From NCBI RefSeq assembly GCF_009908265.2, contig NZ_JAAATX020000006.1, positions 1 to 64,000 of the forward strand: a stretch of DNA of 64,000 nucleotides. Reading direction: 5' to 3'. The stretch is from Paragemmobacter amnigenus (GTDB lineage: Bacteria; Pseudomonadota; Alphaproteobacteria; Rhodobacterales; Rhodobacteraceae). This document shows positions 26,284 through 36,870 of the stretch, piece by piece. The position numbers and the translations under genes were made by a program. A model generated the notes under the pieces. It was given only the letters and a program-made list of their open reading frames with translations, was not told the origin of the DNA and ran no database searches. How positions within the stretch are numbered: the first letter of the stretch is position 1; the number at the start of each line of letters is the position of its first letter.

Positions 26284-27003
26284 TCACATCCACCACCCCA
26301 ACACCACCGGCACGATCACCGCCGTCATCACCGCATTCAACCCGATGGCGATGCCCGCAAAGGTCCCCGCCACCGGGTCCACCTGAAAGGCCCGCGCCGT
26401 CCCGATCCCGTGGGATGCCAGCCCAACCGCAAACCCCCGCGCCCGATAATCCCGTATCCCCAGCGCATCCATCAGCGGCGTCACCACCAGCGCCCCGATC
26501 ATCCCCGTCAGGATCACCAGCACCGCCGTCAGCGCGGGATCGCCCCCCTGCGCTTCGGTGATCGACATCGCCACCCCCGCCGTCACCGATTTCGGCGCGA
26601 TGGCCACCAGCACCCCTTCCGGCGCGCCAAAGGCCCAGACCACGCCCAGCGCCGACACCGCCGCCACCACACTCCCCGCCACCAGCGCCGCCAGCATCGG
26701 CACTGCCGACCGCCGCACGACCGCCCGATGCTCCCACAGCGGCAGCGCCAGCGCCACCGTCGCAGGCCCCAGCAGGAAATGCACGAACTGCGCCCCCGCG
26801 AAATAGGTCGCATACTCCGTCCCCGAGGCCACCAGCACCCCGCCCACCAGCGCGACCGAGATCAGCACGGGGTTCGCCACCGGATGCCGCCCCGCCCGCA
26901 GCGACAGCCCGTCCGCCACCGCATAGGCCGCCAGCGTCACCGTCAGCCACAAAAGCGGCCCCTGCGTCAGATAGACCCAAAGCGCGAAATCCTGCCGCAT
27001 CAT
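26284..27003 (-). CDS. LrgB/CidB family membrane protein
   Basis: This 239-residue protein (starting MMRQDFALWVYLTQGPLLWL) has about seven hydrophobic segments. The family signature is visible in the middle and C-terminal half: VAIAPKSVTAGVAMSITE and VGLASHGIGTARAFQ. LrgB proteins act with LrgA/CidA partners in murein hydrolase control or small-molecule export such as pyruvate or glycolate. Start codons at 27003 and 27000 both overlap the stop of the LrgA-like gene, so the pair is translationally coupled. The transported substrate is not known. Confidence 0.92.
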   Translation of the reverse strand: MMRQDFALWVYLTQGPLLWLTVTLAAYAVADGLSLRAGRHPVANPVLISVALVGGVLVASGTEYATYFAGAQFVHFLLGPATVALALPLWEHRAVVRRSAVPMLAALVAGSVVAAVSALGVVWAFGAPEGVLVAIAPKSVTAGVAMSITEAQGGDPALTAVLVILTGMIGALVVTPLMDALGIRDYRARGFAVGLASHGIGTARAFQVDPVAGTFAGIAIGLNAVMTAVIVPVVLGWWM

Positions 27004-27356
27004 TCCCCCACCATCCGCGCCACGACCCGGAACGTCACCACCGACACCACAAGCGTCAGCACGGTCGACACCACCAGCGCCACCGACAGCGCCAGCCACT
27101 CCGCCGCCAGAACGTCAAGGTTCCCCACGACCCCAACCCCGGCGGGGACGAACAGCAGCGACAGATGCGCCAGCAGGAACCGCCCCGCAGGCTCCACCCC
27201 CGCCAGCACGGGCGGCCGGAACCGGTCGCGCAACCACAGCACCCCCACCATCGCCGCCATCCCCAGCACTGGCCCCGGCACCGGCAGGCCCAGCCCCCGC
27301 GCCACCACCTCGCCCAGCAACTGGCACCCAAGGATCACAGCCAGACTGCCGATCAT
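27000..27356 (-). CDS. CidA/LrgA family holin-like membrane protein
   Basis: This 118-residue protein (MIGSLAVILGCQLLGEVV) has four hydrophobic segments and the family motif LGLPVPGPVLGMAAM. It pairs with the LrgB-like gene directly downstream. ATG 27356 was preferred because aagggg lies 7-12 bases upstream; the upstream ATG at 27371 falls within a dispersed repeat (copy C), so its use would mean the repeat has supplied the start codon. Confidence 0.88.
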   Translation of the reverse strand: MIGSLAVILGCQLLGEVVARGLGLPVPGPVLGMAAMVGVLWLRDRFRPPVLAGVEPAGRFLLAHLSLLFVPAGVGVVGNLDVLAAEWLALSVALVVSTVLTLVVSVVTFRVVARMVGE

Positions 27357-27366
27357 CCCCCGCCCC

Positions 27367-27417
27367 TTCATCTGTTCCCAAATATCCTGCGGGGGTGCGG
27401 GGGCGCAAAACCCCCGC
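27367..27417 (+). repeat. TTCATCT/AAATAY repeat copy C
   Basis: It reads ttcatctgttcc, caaatatcctg, then a hairpin of gcgggggtgcggggg against cccccgc. It separates the LrgA-like gene from the iron-permease-like gene on the opposite strand of the repeat's box. Confidence 0.7.
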
Positions 27418-27437
27418 AGCGACGCCCGCCACCCGCG

Positions 27438-27842
<405 letters not shown>

Positions 27843-27847
27843 CGCCC

Positions 27848-28564
27848 TCACTCCCCGCCCAGCCGCTCCACCGCCTCGCCATAGCCGATCTCGGGATCGA
27901 AGCGCCCCGTTCCCAGAAACTCCACAACCTCGGCAATGACCACGGGGTTCATCATCATGAAGGTATGCGTCACCGGCAAGACGATATGGTCCGTCATCCC
28001 CGCCACCCGCGTCCGCGCCACCGACACCTTGCCGTCATCCGGCCCGGGGATGACGCTGGAATAGACGGGGTTCAGCGACCGGTCCCCCGCGATCACGCCC
28101 AGCTCGTAATCCGGCAAGGGCAGCGCCAGCGGCACAGACCCCGCCCCCGTTCCCAGCTCCATCCCCGCAGGCCCGTTCACCCATTCAAAGGCCCCGATAT
28201 CGCCGAATGCATCCACCAGCTCCGACCCGCGATTGGGCGGCGCCAGCATCACCACCCGCCCCATCACGGCAGGCCGGTTCGCGGCCAGCCACGCCCGCGC
28301 CAGTATCCCGCCCATCGAATGTGTCACGAAATGCACCCGCTCCGTCCCGCATTCCGCCACCGCCGCCCCCACGCGCGGCACCAGCTCCCCAATGGGAAAT
28401 TCCGTCGACGGATAGCCGTCATTGACGACCCGATACCCTGCCGCCTCCAGCGCCGCCGCCATCGGTACCAGCGACGCCTCGCTCCGCGCCAGACCGTGCA
28501 GCAGCACCACGCACTCTGCCCGCGCGGGCGCGGCCATCGCCAGAAGGATGAACAACCACCTCAT
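27848..28564 (-). CDS. Secreted alpha/beta-fold hydrolase (esterase/lipase type)
   Basis: This 238-residue protein begins with a signal peptide ([16 protein letters not shown]) so the mature enzyme is periplasmic or exported. The nucleophile elbow is [15 protein letters not shown] (serine near residue 84), the oxyanion loop is [11 protein letters not shown], and the likely catalytic histidine lies in [13 protein letters not shown]. There is a plausible acid, Asp, in [11 protein letters not shown]. The substrate is unknown; lipases of this small size without a lid are common in Rhodobacteraceae. Confidence 0.88.
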   Translation of the reverse strand: MRWLFILLAMAAPARAECVVLLHGLARSEASLVPMAAALEAAGYRVVNDGYPSTEFPIGELVPRVGAAVAECGTERVHFVTHSMGGILARAWLAANRPAVMGRVVMLAPPNRGSELVDAFGDIGAFEWVNGPAGMELGTGAGSVPLALPLPDYELGVIAGDRSLNPVYSSVIPGPDDGKVSVARTRVAGMTDHIVLPVTHTFMMMNPVVIAEVVEFLGTGRFDPEIGYGEAVERLGGE

Positions 28565-28669
28565 CCCGCAACCCTAACCGATTTTCCGGCCCGATGGGCA
28601 AGTTTGCCGGTCCCGCGGCACCCACCCCGCCCATTTACAAACCCTTCCCCCCGCGCCACCCTGCCGCGC

Positions 28670-29122
28670 ATGAGATACCGCCCCCACCGCATCGCCGCCC
28701 GCGCGCTGATCCTGCACGAAGACCGCCTTTTGCTGGTCAACGCCTATGGCGGCGGCCGCTCCGATCTCTGGTGCGCCCCCGGCGGTGGCCTCCACCCCGG
28801 CCAGTCCATCCCCGACAACCTCGCCCGCGAGGTGATGGAGGAAACCGGCCTCTCCGTCGCCATCCACGCCCCCGCCATGGTCAACGAATTCCACGACCCC
28901 GACACGGGGTTCCACCAGATCGACCTCTTCTTCCACGCCACCATCACCGGCGGCGCGCTCGACCCCCGCCGGATCGATCCCGAAGGCATCGTCACCGACC
29001 GCCACTTCTTTTCCCGCGACGACCTCTCCTCGGGCCGCATCCGCTTCAAACCCGACAGCCTGCCCGCCGCCGCATGGGGCACCGCCGCCCTCTACGACCC
29101 GCTGGAACGGATCGTCCCATGA
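28670..29122 (+). CDS. Nudix hydrolase with altered Nudix box
   Basis: This 150-residue protein (MRYRPHRIAARALIL) has a Nudix region GGGLHPGQSIPDNLAREVMEETG (residues about 40-62, two parts shown: GGGLHPGQSIP and REVMEETG). The REVMEETG core with the metal-binding glutamates is intact, but the first glutamate of the consensus is glutamine. It would hydrolyse a nucleoside diphosphate derivative. Its stop overlaps the start of the GreA-like gene (ATGA), and that in turn overlaps the GNAT gene, so the three form an operon. Confidence 0.9.
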   Translation: MRYRPHRIAARALILHEDRLLLVNAYGGGRSDLWCAPGGGLHPGQSIPDNLAREVMEETGLSVAIHAPAMVNEFHDPDTGFHQIDLFFHATITGGALDPRRIDPEGIVTDRHFFSRDDLSSGRIRFKPDSLPAAAWGTAALYDPLERIVP

Positions 29123-29610
29123 GCCGCGCTTTCGTGAAAGAGGGCGACGGTTCCCTCGACCCGCTCCCCGACCTGCCCGTCTCGCCCCACCCCAACCACG
29201 TCACCCCCACCGGCCTTGCCGCCCTGCAACAACGCCTGCGCGACACGCAGACCCGCCTCGCCGCGCTCAAGGCCCGCCCCGACCGGCTCGACAAACTCCC
29301 CGAAGCCGCCGCCGAACGCGACATCCGCTATCTCGAATCCCGCCTCCGCTCGGCCATCCTGATCGACCCCGCCACCCTGCCCACGACCGAAGTCGCCTTC
29401 GGCCATATCGTCACCGTGGCGGATGATGAGGGCCGCGAACACCGCTTCCAGATCACGGGCGAGGATGAGGCCGACGCCACGGCAGGCCGCATCACCCCCC
29501 AATCCCCCCTCGCCCGCGCCCTGATCGGGGCCTCCGTGGGCGATGTGGTGAAATGGCGCAAACCCTCGGGCAGCGTGGACCTCGAAATCCTCGCCATCGA
29601 ACAGCCATGA
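29119..29610 (+). CDS. GreA/GreB-like transcription elongation factor family protein
   Basis: This 163-residue protein has a helical N-terminal half (LAALQQRLRDTQTRLAAL, ERDIRYLESRLRSA) and the GreA/B C-terminal FKBP-like half (FGHIVTVADDEGREHRFQ, PQSPLARALIGASVGDVVKW). It lacks an obvious acidic tip pair at the coiled-coil turn, so transcript cleavage activity is doubtful. It may be a Gre-like competitor of RNA polymerase secondary channel factors. ATG 29119 overlaps the Nudix stop and the GNAT start overlaps its own stop. Confidence 0.87.
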   Translation: MSRAFVKEGDGSLDPLPDLPVSPHPNHVTPTGLAALQQRLRDTQTRLAALKARPDRLDKLPEAAAERDIRYLESRLRSAILIDPATLPTTEVAFGHIVTVADDEGREHRFQITGEDEADATAGRITPQSPLARALIGASVGDVVKWRKPSGSVDLEILAIEQP

Positions 29611-30083
29611 TCCGCGACCTGCACCCCGACACCGACCTCGCCGCCGTCGCGGCCTTTCTGGACGAGGCCGCCGATTACTGGCTCCTCGCAGACGGCGCGC
29701 GCCCCGGACCGCAGGCCGCACGCGATTTCTTCACCGACTGCCCGCCCGATTGCGACCCGGCGCAATCCCACCGCCTCGGCCTCTTCGTGGACGGGCGGCT
29801 CTCCGGCCTCGCCGAACTCTCCTTCGGCTTCCCGAACCCCGGCGACGCCTATCTCGGCCTGATGATCCTCGCCCCCCGCATCCGCAACAGGGGCCACGGC
29901 CCGACCTTCCTCGCCGCAGTCGAAACCCGCGCCCGCGCCGCAGGGGCCCCCGCCCTCTACCTCGGCGTGCTTGAGGCCAACCCCAAGGGCCGCGCCTTCT
30001 GGACCCGCCACGGCTTCACCCCCACCGGCATCTCCCGCAGGGACGACCGCAACCTCACCCACCGCCTCGTGAAACCGCTCTAG
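29607..30083 (+). CDS. GNAT family N-acetyltransferase
   Basis: This 158-residue protein has the acetyl-CoA-binding block RNRGHGPTFLAAVETRARAAG (beta-4/alpha-3, in place of the usual Q/RxxGxG/A pattern) and the C-terminal VLEANPKGRAFWTRHGFTP, which is the standard GNAT end. It begins MIRDLHPDTDLAAVAAFLDE. The substrate is not predictable. It is the last gene of the Nudix-Gre-GNAT operon and its 3' end overlaps the convergent EamA gene by 29 bases. Confidence 0.9.
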   Translation: MIRDLHPDTDLAAVAAFLDEAADYWLLADGARPGPQAARDFFTDCPPDCDPAQSHRLGLFVDGRLSGLAELSFGFPNPGDAYLGLMILAPRIRNRGHGPTFLAAVETRARAAGAPALYLGVLEANPKGRAFWTRHGFTPTGISRRDDRNLTHRLVKPL

Positions 30084-30906
30084 GCCAGCTCGCCCACGCC
30101 ACCCCGCCCAGCACCAGCAGCGCAGCGACGGCAAACCGCCACCCCACCGCCTCGCCCATCATCAGCGCGCCCCCCGCCGCCGCGATCAGCGGCACGGTCA
30201 GTTGCGCCACCGCCGCCCGCCCGGCCCCCAGCGCGGGCAGCACCGCATACCACAGCGCATAGCCCAGCCCCGACGTCACCGCCCCCGACACCAGCGCCAG
30301 TCCCACCCCGCGCCCCGTCGCCGCCCCCATATCCACCCCCGCGACCAGCGCCACCCCCGCCGCAGGCCCCAGCGCCAGCACGAAATTCCCCGCCGTCGCC
30401 GCCAGCGCATCCCGCGCCCCCCGACCGGCCAGCGAATAGACCCCCCAGCCCACCCCCGCCGCCGCCATCGCCGCAAACCCAGCCCAGCCGCCCCCCGCAG
30501 GCGCCACCAGCACCGCCAGACCCGCCAAGGCCAGCCCCGCCCCCGCCCAGCGCCGCGCGGGCACCACCTCGCCCGCCCACAACGCACCGGCAAACATCGT
30601 CACCTGCACCACGGCAAACAGGACCAGCGCCCCCGTCCCCGCCTCCAGCCGCCCATAGGCCAGCGAAAACCCGAACAGATAGACCGACAGCCCGACGACA
30701 CCGCCGACGGTTGCCCCCCGCCACCCCCGCCCCCGCCCCCGTCCTCGCCATGCCACCAGCGCCAGCAGCACGCCCGCCCCCGCCACCAGCCGCACCACGG
30801 CAAACTCCACCGCCCCGATCGCGCCCGCCCCCACCGCCATCCGGTTCAGCACCGAATTGGCGGCAAAGGCCACCATCACCACGCAGGTCAGAAGAAACAG
30901 CCTCAC
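30055..30906 (-). CDS. EamA/DMT-family transporter (second of two)
   Basis: This 283-residue protein has ten predicted hydrophobic segments in two EamA halves, starting MRLFLLTCVVMVAFAANSVLNR. Internal symmetry is seen between the first half and the second (GVGWGVYSLAGRGARDALA). It begins with GTG 30906 overlapping the stop of the upstream EamA gene by 4 bases (GTGA), so the two are translationally coupled. Substrates of DMT exporters are usually metabolites or amino acids; none can be named. Its 3' end overlaps the GNAT gene on the other strand. Confidence 0.88.
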   Translation of the reverse strand: MRLFLLTCVVMVAFAANSVLNRMAVGAGAIGAVEFAVVRLVAGAGVLLALVAWRGRGRGRGWRGATVGGVVGLSVYLFGFSLAYGRLEAGTGALVLFAVVQVTMFAGALWAGEVVPARRWAGAGLALAGLAVLVAPAGGGWAGFAAMAAAGVGWGVYSLAGRGARDALAATAGNFVLALGPAAGVALVAGVDMGAATGRGVGLALVSGAVTSGLGYALWYAVLPALGAGRAAVAQLTVPLIAAAGGALMMGEAVGWRFAVAALLVLGGVAWASWPRAVSRGGG

Positions 30907-31805
30907 CGCACCCCCGCAGGCGGCGACGACGTGGCGAACAGCACCCCCCCCAGCGCCACCGGAAATCCGATCAGATGGAACGCCTCCAGCCGCTCGCCCA
31001 GAAAGACCACGGCCAGCCCCGCCCCGAAAACCGGCATCAGATGCAGAAAGAAGACCGACCGCGACGGACCGATCCGCGCCACGGCGGCGTTGTAGCTCAG
31101 CAACGCCACGACAGACGCGAACACCCCCGTATAGGCCACCGCCCCCAACCCCGCCGGCGTCAGCGGTACCACCAGCCCCCGCGCCACCTCCCACAGATGG
31201 AAGGGCAGCACGAACCCCGCCCCCATCACCGCGATGAAAAAGGTCAACCCCACCGCCGACAGCCCCGCAGGCCGGAACTTCAGCAGCACGGAATAGACCC
31301 CCCACACCACCAGCGCCCCCAGAATCCACGCATCCCCCACGTTGAACTCCAGCGCCAGCAGACGCGCAGGCTCGCCCCGCGCGATGATATAGGCCACCCC
31401 GCAGAAACTGACCCCGATCCCCGCCGCCTGCCGCGCCGTCAACCGCTCGCGCAGCACGACCCATGCGATGATGACGACAAAGACCGGCATGGTCGCACTG
31501 ACCAGCAGCGCGTTGATCGCCTCCGTCGAATGCAACCCGATATAGGTCATCGACTGGAACATCGCCGCCGACAAGAGCGCCATTCCCGCCACCAGCGGCA
31601 GATGCGCCCGCACCACCGCCCAATCCCCGCGCAACCGCGCCACGGCAAAGGGAAACAGCACCCCCGCCGCCAGCACCCAGCGCCAGAAGGTCAGGCCAAA
31701 GGGCGGCACATCCGCCCGGATCGCCCGCCCCAGCACCCAGTTCCCCGCCCAGCAAAGCGAGGCCAGCGCCGCCAACCCCGCCGCTATCATGAAATTCCTG
31801 TTCAT
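30903..31805 (-). CDS. EamA/DMT-family transporter (first of two)
   Basis: This 300-residue membrane protein has ten hydrophobic segments: ASLCWAGNWVLGRAIR at the N-terminus, then LPLVAGMALLSAAMFQ, VFVVIIAWVVLRERLT, GALVVWGVYSVLLKF and GLAVVFLGERLEAFHLIGF. The VLRERLT and FLGERLE repeats mark the two EamA halves. ATG 31805 (MNRNFMIAAG) was chosen after aggttg; a longer upstream reading has no family match. It is a probable metabolite exporter of unknown substrate, paired with the next gene. Confidence 0.9.
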   Translation of the reverse strand: MNRNFMIAAGLAALASLCWAGNWVLGRAIRADVPPFGLTFWRWVLAAGVLFPFAVARLRGDWAVVRAHLPLVAGMALLSAAMFQSMTYIGLHSTEAINALLVSATMPVFVVIIAWVVLRERLTARQAAGIGVSFCGVAYIIARGEPARLLALEFNVGDAWILGALVVWGVYSVLLKFRPAGLSAVGLTFFIAVMGAGFVLPFHLWEVARGLVVPLTPAGLGAVAYTGVFASVVALLSYNAAVARIGPSRSVFFLHLMPVFGAGLAVVFLGERLEAFHLIGFPVALGGVLFATSSPPAGVR

Positions 31806-31846
31806 GCGCGACAACCTAACCCCGCAAACTTCTCCCCAAAACCCCC

Positions 31847-31899
31847 TCATTTTCCGTCCCCAAATATCCTCAGGGGGTCCGGGGGCAGAATGCCCCCGG
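31847..31899 (+). repeat. TTCATCT/AAATAY repeat copy D
   Basis: It reads ctcattttccgtcccc, aaatatcctc, then ccgggggc with gcccccgg around agaat. It is the least conserved in the first box. It lies between the EamA start and the groEL terminator. Confidence 0.65.
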
Positions 31900-31918
31900 C
31901 ACAAGGCGGCACGCCAAA

Positions 31919-31950
31919 GGAAAAGGGGCGACCCGCAGGCCGCCCCTTCC
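31919..31950 (-). terminator. groESL terminator
   Basis: On the minus strand aaggggcg (31948-31941) pairs with cgcccctt (31930-31923), followed by TTCCTTTGG. It starts 24 bases after the groEL stop codon. Confidence 0.8.
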
Positions 31951-31972
31951 CGAAAACCGATCCTGTGACGGA

Positions 31973-33640
<1,668 letters not shown>

Positions 33641-33660
33641 TCATGCGGGCACGCGGCCCG

Positions 33661-33682
33661 GTGGGCGGGGTTCACCCCGCCC
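33661..33682. repeat. GGCGGGGTTCACCCCGCC hairpin repeat, copy 3, between groES and groEL
   Basis: gggcgggg and ccccgccc arms flank ttca in the 81-base intercistronic gap. It is the same hairpin as at 22366 and 23427. It could stabilise or process the message between the two cistrons. Confidence 0.7.
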
Positions 33683-33688
33683 GGCGCA

Positions 33689-33976
33689 TCACGAGATGAT
33701 CCCGAGGATGTCGCTTTCCTTCATGATCAGCAGCTCTTCGCCATTGACGGTCACTTCGGTGCCCGACCACTTGCCGAACAGCACGCGGTCGCCCGACTTC
33801 ACGGCCGGAGCGATGAGTTCGCCCGAATCCTTCCGCGCGCCTTCGCCGACGGCGACGACTTCACCCTCTGCGGGCTTTTCCTTGGCGGTATCGGGGATGA
33901 TCAGACCGCCCTTGGTCTTTTCGTCGCTCTGGACGCGGCGGACCAGCACACGGTCATGCAGCGGTTTGAAAGCCAT
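33689..33976 (-). CDS. groES: Co-chaperonin GroES
   Basis: This 95-residue lid of the GroEL chamber has the mobile loop [17 protein letters not shown] and the roof sequence, ending in [14 protein letters not shown]. It starts [18 protein letters not shown] 33976 is preceded by gggag. It is the first gene of the groESL operon and is regulated through CIRCE. Confidence 0.98.
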   Translation of the reverse strand: MAFKPLHDRVLVRRVQSDEKTKGGLIIPDTAKEKPAEGEVVAVGEGARKDSGELIAPAVKSGDRVLFGKWSGTEVTVNGEELLIMKESDILGIIS

Positions 33977-34011
33977 CTGAGAACACTCCCTAGGTTCCAG
34001 GTTGATTGATC

Positions 34012-34038
34012 TTAGCACTCGATCCTGATGAGTGCTAA
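34012..34038 (-). promoter_or_regulatory. CIRCE operator (HrcA site)
   Basis: The inverted repeat ttagcactc (34012-34020), 9-base spacer, gagtgctaa (34030-34038) is a perfect match to CIRCE. It lies 36 bases upstream of groES, so HrcA represses groESL from it. Confidence 0.97.
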
Positions 34039-34046
34039 CGCCGGAT

Positions 34047-34075
34047 GAGTTAGGCAAACCCGCCGCACGAGTCAA
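34047..34075 (-). promoter_or_regulatory. groESL promoter
   Basis: On the minus strand TTGACT (34075-34070) and TAACTC (34052-34047) are separated by 17 bases. The predicted start of transcription falls at the edge of CIRCE, as expected for HrcA repression. No gene is present in 33977-34201 otherwise. Confidence 0.6.
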
Positions 34076-34201
34076 CACCTCCGGCCCGATCCGCCTCGCG
34101 AATTTTGCGCCCTGCCCCGTGGCCCCTATTTCACCCCTCCCCCTTTTCACCCCGCGCGCCCGATGCCACCTTTGCGCCAGGCCACCGGTGAAAGGTCCCG
34201 C

Positions 34202-35194
34202 ATGTCCCGCCCGCTGCTCGCCCTGCTGACTGCCGCCCTCCTGCTGCCCGCCATGGCGCGGGCCGAATGCGCGGGGCAGAACATCCTCGATTCCCTGCCC
34301 GATGCCGACCGCAGCGCGCTCCACGCCGCCGCCGACGCCGTCCCCAATCCGCGCGGGCTGCTCTGGCGGGCCACCCGTGGCGACAGCACGGTGCATCTCG
34401 TGGGCACCTACCACCTCGACGACCCGCGCCATGCCGCCACCATGGCGCGCATCACCCCCCTGATCGACGCCACCACCACCGTTCTGGTAGAAGCCGGCCC
34501 GCAGGAAGAGGCCGCGCTGATGGCCGATCTCGCCCGCGACCCCTCGCTGATGGTCGCCACCGAAGGCCCCACCCTGCGCGAGGCGCTGCCGGACGAGGAG
34601 TGGGCCCTGCTCGCTGACGCGATGCGCGCCCGTGGCCTGCCGCCCTTCATGGTCTCGAAATTCCGGCCCTGGTATGTCTCGATGCTGCTGGCCATCCCCG
34701 CCTGCGATGGCGCGGTGGCGGTGGCCAAGGGCGGGCTTGACGGCATGGTGATCGACCACGCCACTGGACGCGGCATTCCCGTCCTTGCGCTGGAACCGCA
34801 TGAAACCGTGTTCCGCCTGTTCCAGTCCATGTCCTTCGAAGACCAACTCGGCATGATCCGCTCTTCCCTCGCGCTGGAACCACGCTCGGCCGACTATGCC
34901 GTCACCCTTGCCGACGCCTATTTCGCCGAAGAGCCGCGGCTCATCTGGGAACTCACCCGCCACCTCTCGCTCACCGCACCCGGCGCGGATGTCCCCACCG
35001 TGCAGGCCGATTTCACCCGCATGGAACAGACCCTGATGACCGACCGCAACCGCGCGTGGATCCCCGTCATCGAACAGGCCGCCGCCGATGGCCCCGTCCT
35101 CGCAGCCTTCGGCGCGCTGCATCTTCCCGGCGAAACCGGCGTCCTGCGCCTGCTGGAAGACGCGGGCTGGACCGTCGAACGCCTGCCGCTCTGA
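34202..35194 (+). CDS. TraB/GumN family protein with signal peptide
   Basis: This 330-residue protein starts with a signal peptide ([21 protein letters not shown]). It has the TraB/GumN core: [17 protein letters not shown] near residue 65, with the conserved glutamate in [13 protein letters not shown], and the C-terminal [21 protein letters not shown]. These residues correspond to the metal-dependent active site proposed for the family. The mature protein would be periplasmic. The role in the cell is not known. It is divergent from groESL. Confidence 0.88.
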   Translation: MSRPLLALLTAALLLPAMARAECAGQNILDSLPDADRSALHAAADAVPNPRGLLWRATRGDSTVHLVGTYHLDDPRHAATMARITPLIDATTTVLVEAGPQEEAALMADLARDPSLMVATEGPTLREALPDEEWALLADAMRARGLPPFMVSKFRPWYVSMLLAIPACDGAVAVAKGGLDGMVIDHATGRGIPVLALEPHETVFRLFQSMSFEDQLGMIRSSLALEPRSADYAVTLADAYFAEEPRLIWELTRHLSLTAPGADVPTVQADFTRMEQTLMTDRNRAWIPVIEQAAADGPVLAAFGALHLPGETGVLRLLEDAGWTVERLPL

Positions 35195-35362
35195 TCCCCG
35201 CCGCGCCCCGTAGGATCGGCAATATTGCCCATCCTACCCCCCCCCGCGCCCATTTTGCCGCACCGCAGCATCACCCCCGCGCCCATGCGTGACAACCGCG
35301 CGCCCCTTGCCTATAAGCGCGCGCAAATCACCCATCCCCAAATCACCCAAAGGTTCGCACCC

Positions 35363-36283
35363 ATGACCACGCTCGTCCTCGGCCACAAATCCCCCGACAC
35401 CGATTCCACCGGTTCCCCCATCATCTGGGCCTGGTACCTGTCCGAAGTGAAAGGCACCCCCGCCAAGCCCGTCCTCCTTGGTGAACCCAACACCGAAGCC
35501 GCCTTCGTCCTGCGCCACTGGGGCCTCGACAAACCCGCCATCATCGCGGACGTGACCGCCGATGATTCCGTCGTGATCGTCGACACCAACAACCCCGCCG
35601 AACTGCCGCCCTCGATCAACGACTCGAAGATCACCGCCATCATCGACCACCACCTGCTGGTCGGCGGCATCAAGACGAAGAATCCGATCGACATCACCAT
35701 CCGCCCGCTGGCCTGCACCGCCACCATCATGCACGACCTGATGGGCGACGCCGTGGCCCGCGCCCCCAAGGCGATCAAGGGCGCGATGCTCTCCTGCATC
35801 CTCTCCGACACGCTGGAATTCCGCTCGCCCACCACCACACCCCATGACCGCGCCGTGGCCGAAAAACTGGCCGCCGATCTGGGCGTGAACATCAACGAAC
35901 TGGCAACCGCCATGTTCGAGGCAAAGTCCGACGTCTCCGCCTTCTCCGACGCGGAGCTGCTGCGAATGGATTCGAAGGAATACACCGTCGCGGGCAAGGA
36001 ACTGCGCGTCTCGGTCCTTGAAACCACAGCGCCCAAGGTCGTGCTGGACCGCAAGGACAGCCTGATGGCCTCCATGGTCGGCGTGGCGGAAGAGGACGGC
36101 GCGGATCAGGTCCTGCTCTTCGTCGTCGACATCATCAAGGAAGAGGCGACGCTTCTGGTCCCCAACGACCTCGTGAAGCAGATCGCCGAGGCCTCCTTCG
36201 GCTGCACCGTCACCGGCGACACCGTCGTCCTGCCGGGCATCATGTCGCGCAAGAAGCAGATCATCCCCGCGCTGAAGCTCTGA
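35363..36283 (+). CDS. ppaC: Manganese-dependent inorganic pyrophosphatase
   Basis: This 306-residue family II pyrophosphatase hydrolyses PPi to two phosphates. It has the DHH-family motifs GHKSPDTDSTG, VIVDTNNPAELP and AIIDHHLLVGG near the N-terminus, and the C-terminal DHHA2 domain with GIMSRKKQIIPAL, including the RKK substrate-binding residues. ATG 35363 was chosen (MTTLVLGHKSPDTD) since the preceding reading frame is not family-like. A strong terminator follows 23 bases after the stop. Confidence 0.96.
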   Translation: MTTLVLGHKSPDTDSTGSPIIWAWYLSEVKGTPAKPVLLGEPNTEAAFVLRHWGLDKPAIIADVTADDSVVIVDTNNPAELPPSINDSKITAIIDHHLLVGGIKTKNPIDITIRPLACTATIMHDLMGDAVARAPKAIKGAMLSCILSDTLEFRSPTTTPHDRAVAEKLAADLGVNINELATAMFEAKSDVSAFSDAELLRMDSKEYTVAGKELRVSVLETTAPKVVLDRKDSLMASMVGVAEEDGADQVLLFVVDIIKEEATLLVPNDLVKQIAEASFGCTVTGDTVVLPGIMSRKKQIIPALKL

Positions 36284-36306
36284 CCGCCACGGGATCGCCA
36301 TGACAG

Positions 36307-36336
36307 GGGCCGGAGGGGAAACCTCCGGCCCTTTTT
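36307..36336 (+). terminator. ppaC terminator
   Basis: gggccggagg (36307-36316) pairs perfectly with cctccggccc (36322-36331), followed by TTTTT. It lies 23 bases after the ppaC stop codon. Confidence 0.93.
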
Positions 36337-36368
36337 CGTTCTCCCCGCCCCCGCACCACGCGCCCAGA

Positions 36369-36409
36369 GGATCGACGGGAAACTGTCCAGTGGACAGTTT
36401 CGCCGATCC
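36369..36409. repeat. Nested palindrome (ggatcg / gaaactgtcc)
   Basis: An inner perfect 10-bp stem, gaaactgtcc (36379-36388) and ggacagtttc (36392-36401), sits inside a second matched pair, ggatcg (36369-36374) and cgatcc (36404-36409). The flanking 36410-36600 is GC-rich and gene-free with a ggggcgcttgcgcccc hairpin near 36491-36508. Confidence 0.7.
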
Positions 36410-36619
36410 GATCGCGGCTGAGGCAACGAAGCCGCGAGGGGTGTTCAGCCAGACCGAACGCCGGGGGCACGGGACGCGCCCGCCCCGGTGGGGGCGCTTG
36501 CGCCCCCGCCGCCCAGGGGGCGGGGGCGGCCCGTGCGCGGGCGCCCGGGCGGCTAGGTGGACCCTTGGTCGCGGCGCGTGCGGCGATGGCCGCACGCTTG
36601 GGAAACGTTTGCCCCTCCC

Positions 36620-36697
36620 CGCCCCGGGCTTGACCCGGGGCCTCCTCCGCCACCCGCCCCCGGGAACAGGAGGTCCCGGGTCAAGCCCGGGACGCGT
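36620..36697. repeat. CCCGGG inverted repeat, copy 3
   Basis: Left arm cgccccgggcttgacccggg starts at 36620 and right arm gaggtcccgggtcaagcccg at 36670. It is in the long gap between ppaC and the HAD gene. Confidence 0.8.
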
Positions 36698-36721
36698 CCC
36701 CCTAGGATAGCGCCCCGCAAA

Positions 36722-36800
36722 CCCTTACCACCCCCTACCCCACCGCCCCCTGCGTGCTGACACCCTGCGGTACACCCACCGGCACAGAAACCGCACAGCC
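36722..36800 (+). repeat. GGCACAG-type element, copy 3 (partial)
   Basis: It contains gctgacaccctgcggtacac, then ccggcacag and ccgcacagcc at 9-12 bp steps, matching the copies at 15246 and 55692 but lacking the atttgtatg part. Confidence 0.6.
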
Positions 36801-36870
36801 GGAACCCGCGCCATTCCCCCCACCTTCCCCCTGCGCTACAACCCGTCACGACAGCGCAGAAAGGCCCGCC

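Noticed and set aside
30055..31755. A single 566-residue transporter spanning both EamA genes
   Set aside because: The upstream half of that frame overlaps the first EamA gene in another frame and is not membrane-protein-like; the GTGA overlap at 30903-30906 separates two normal EamA proteins.
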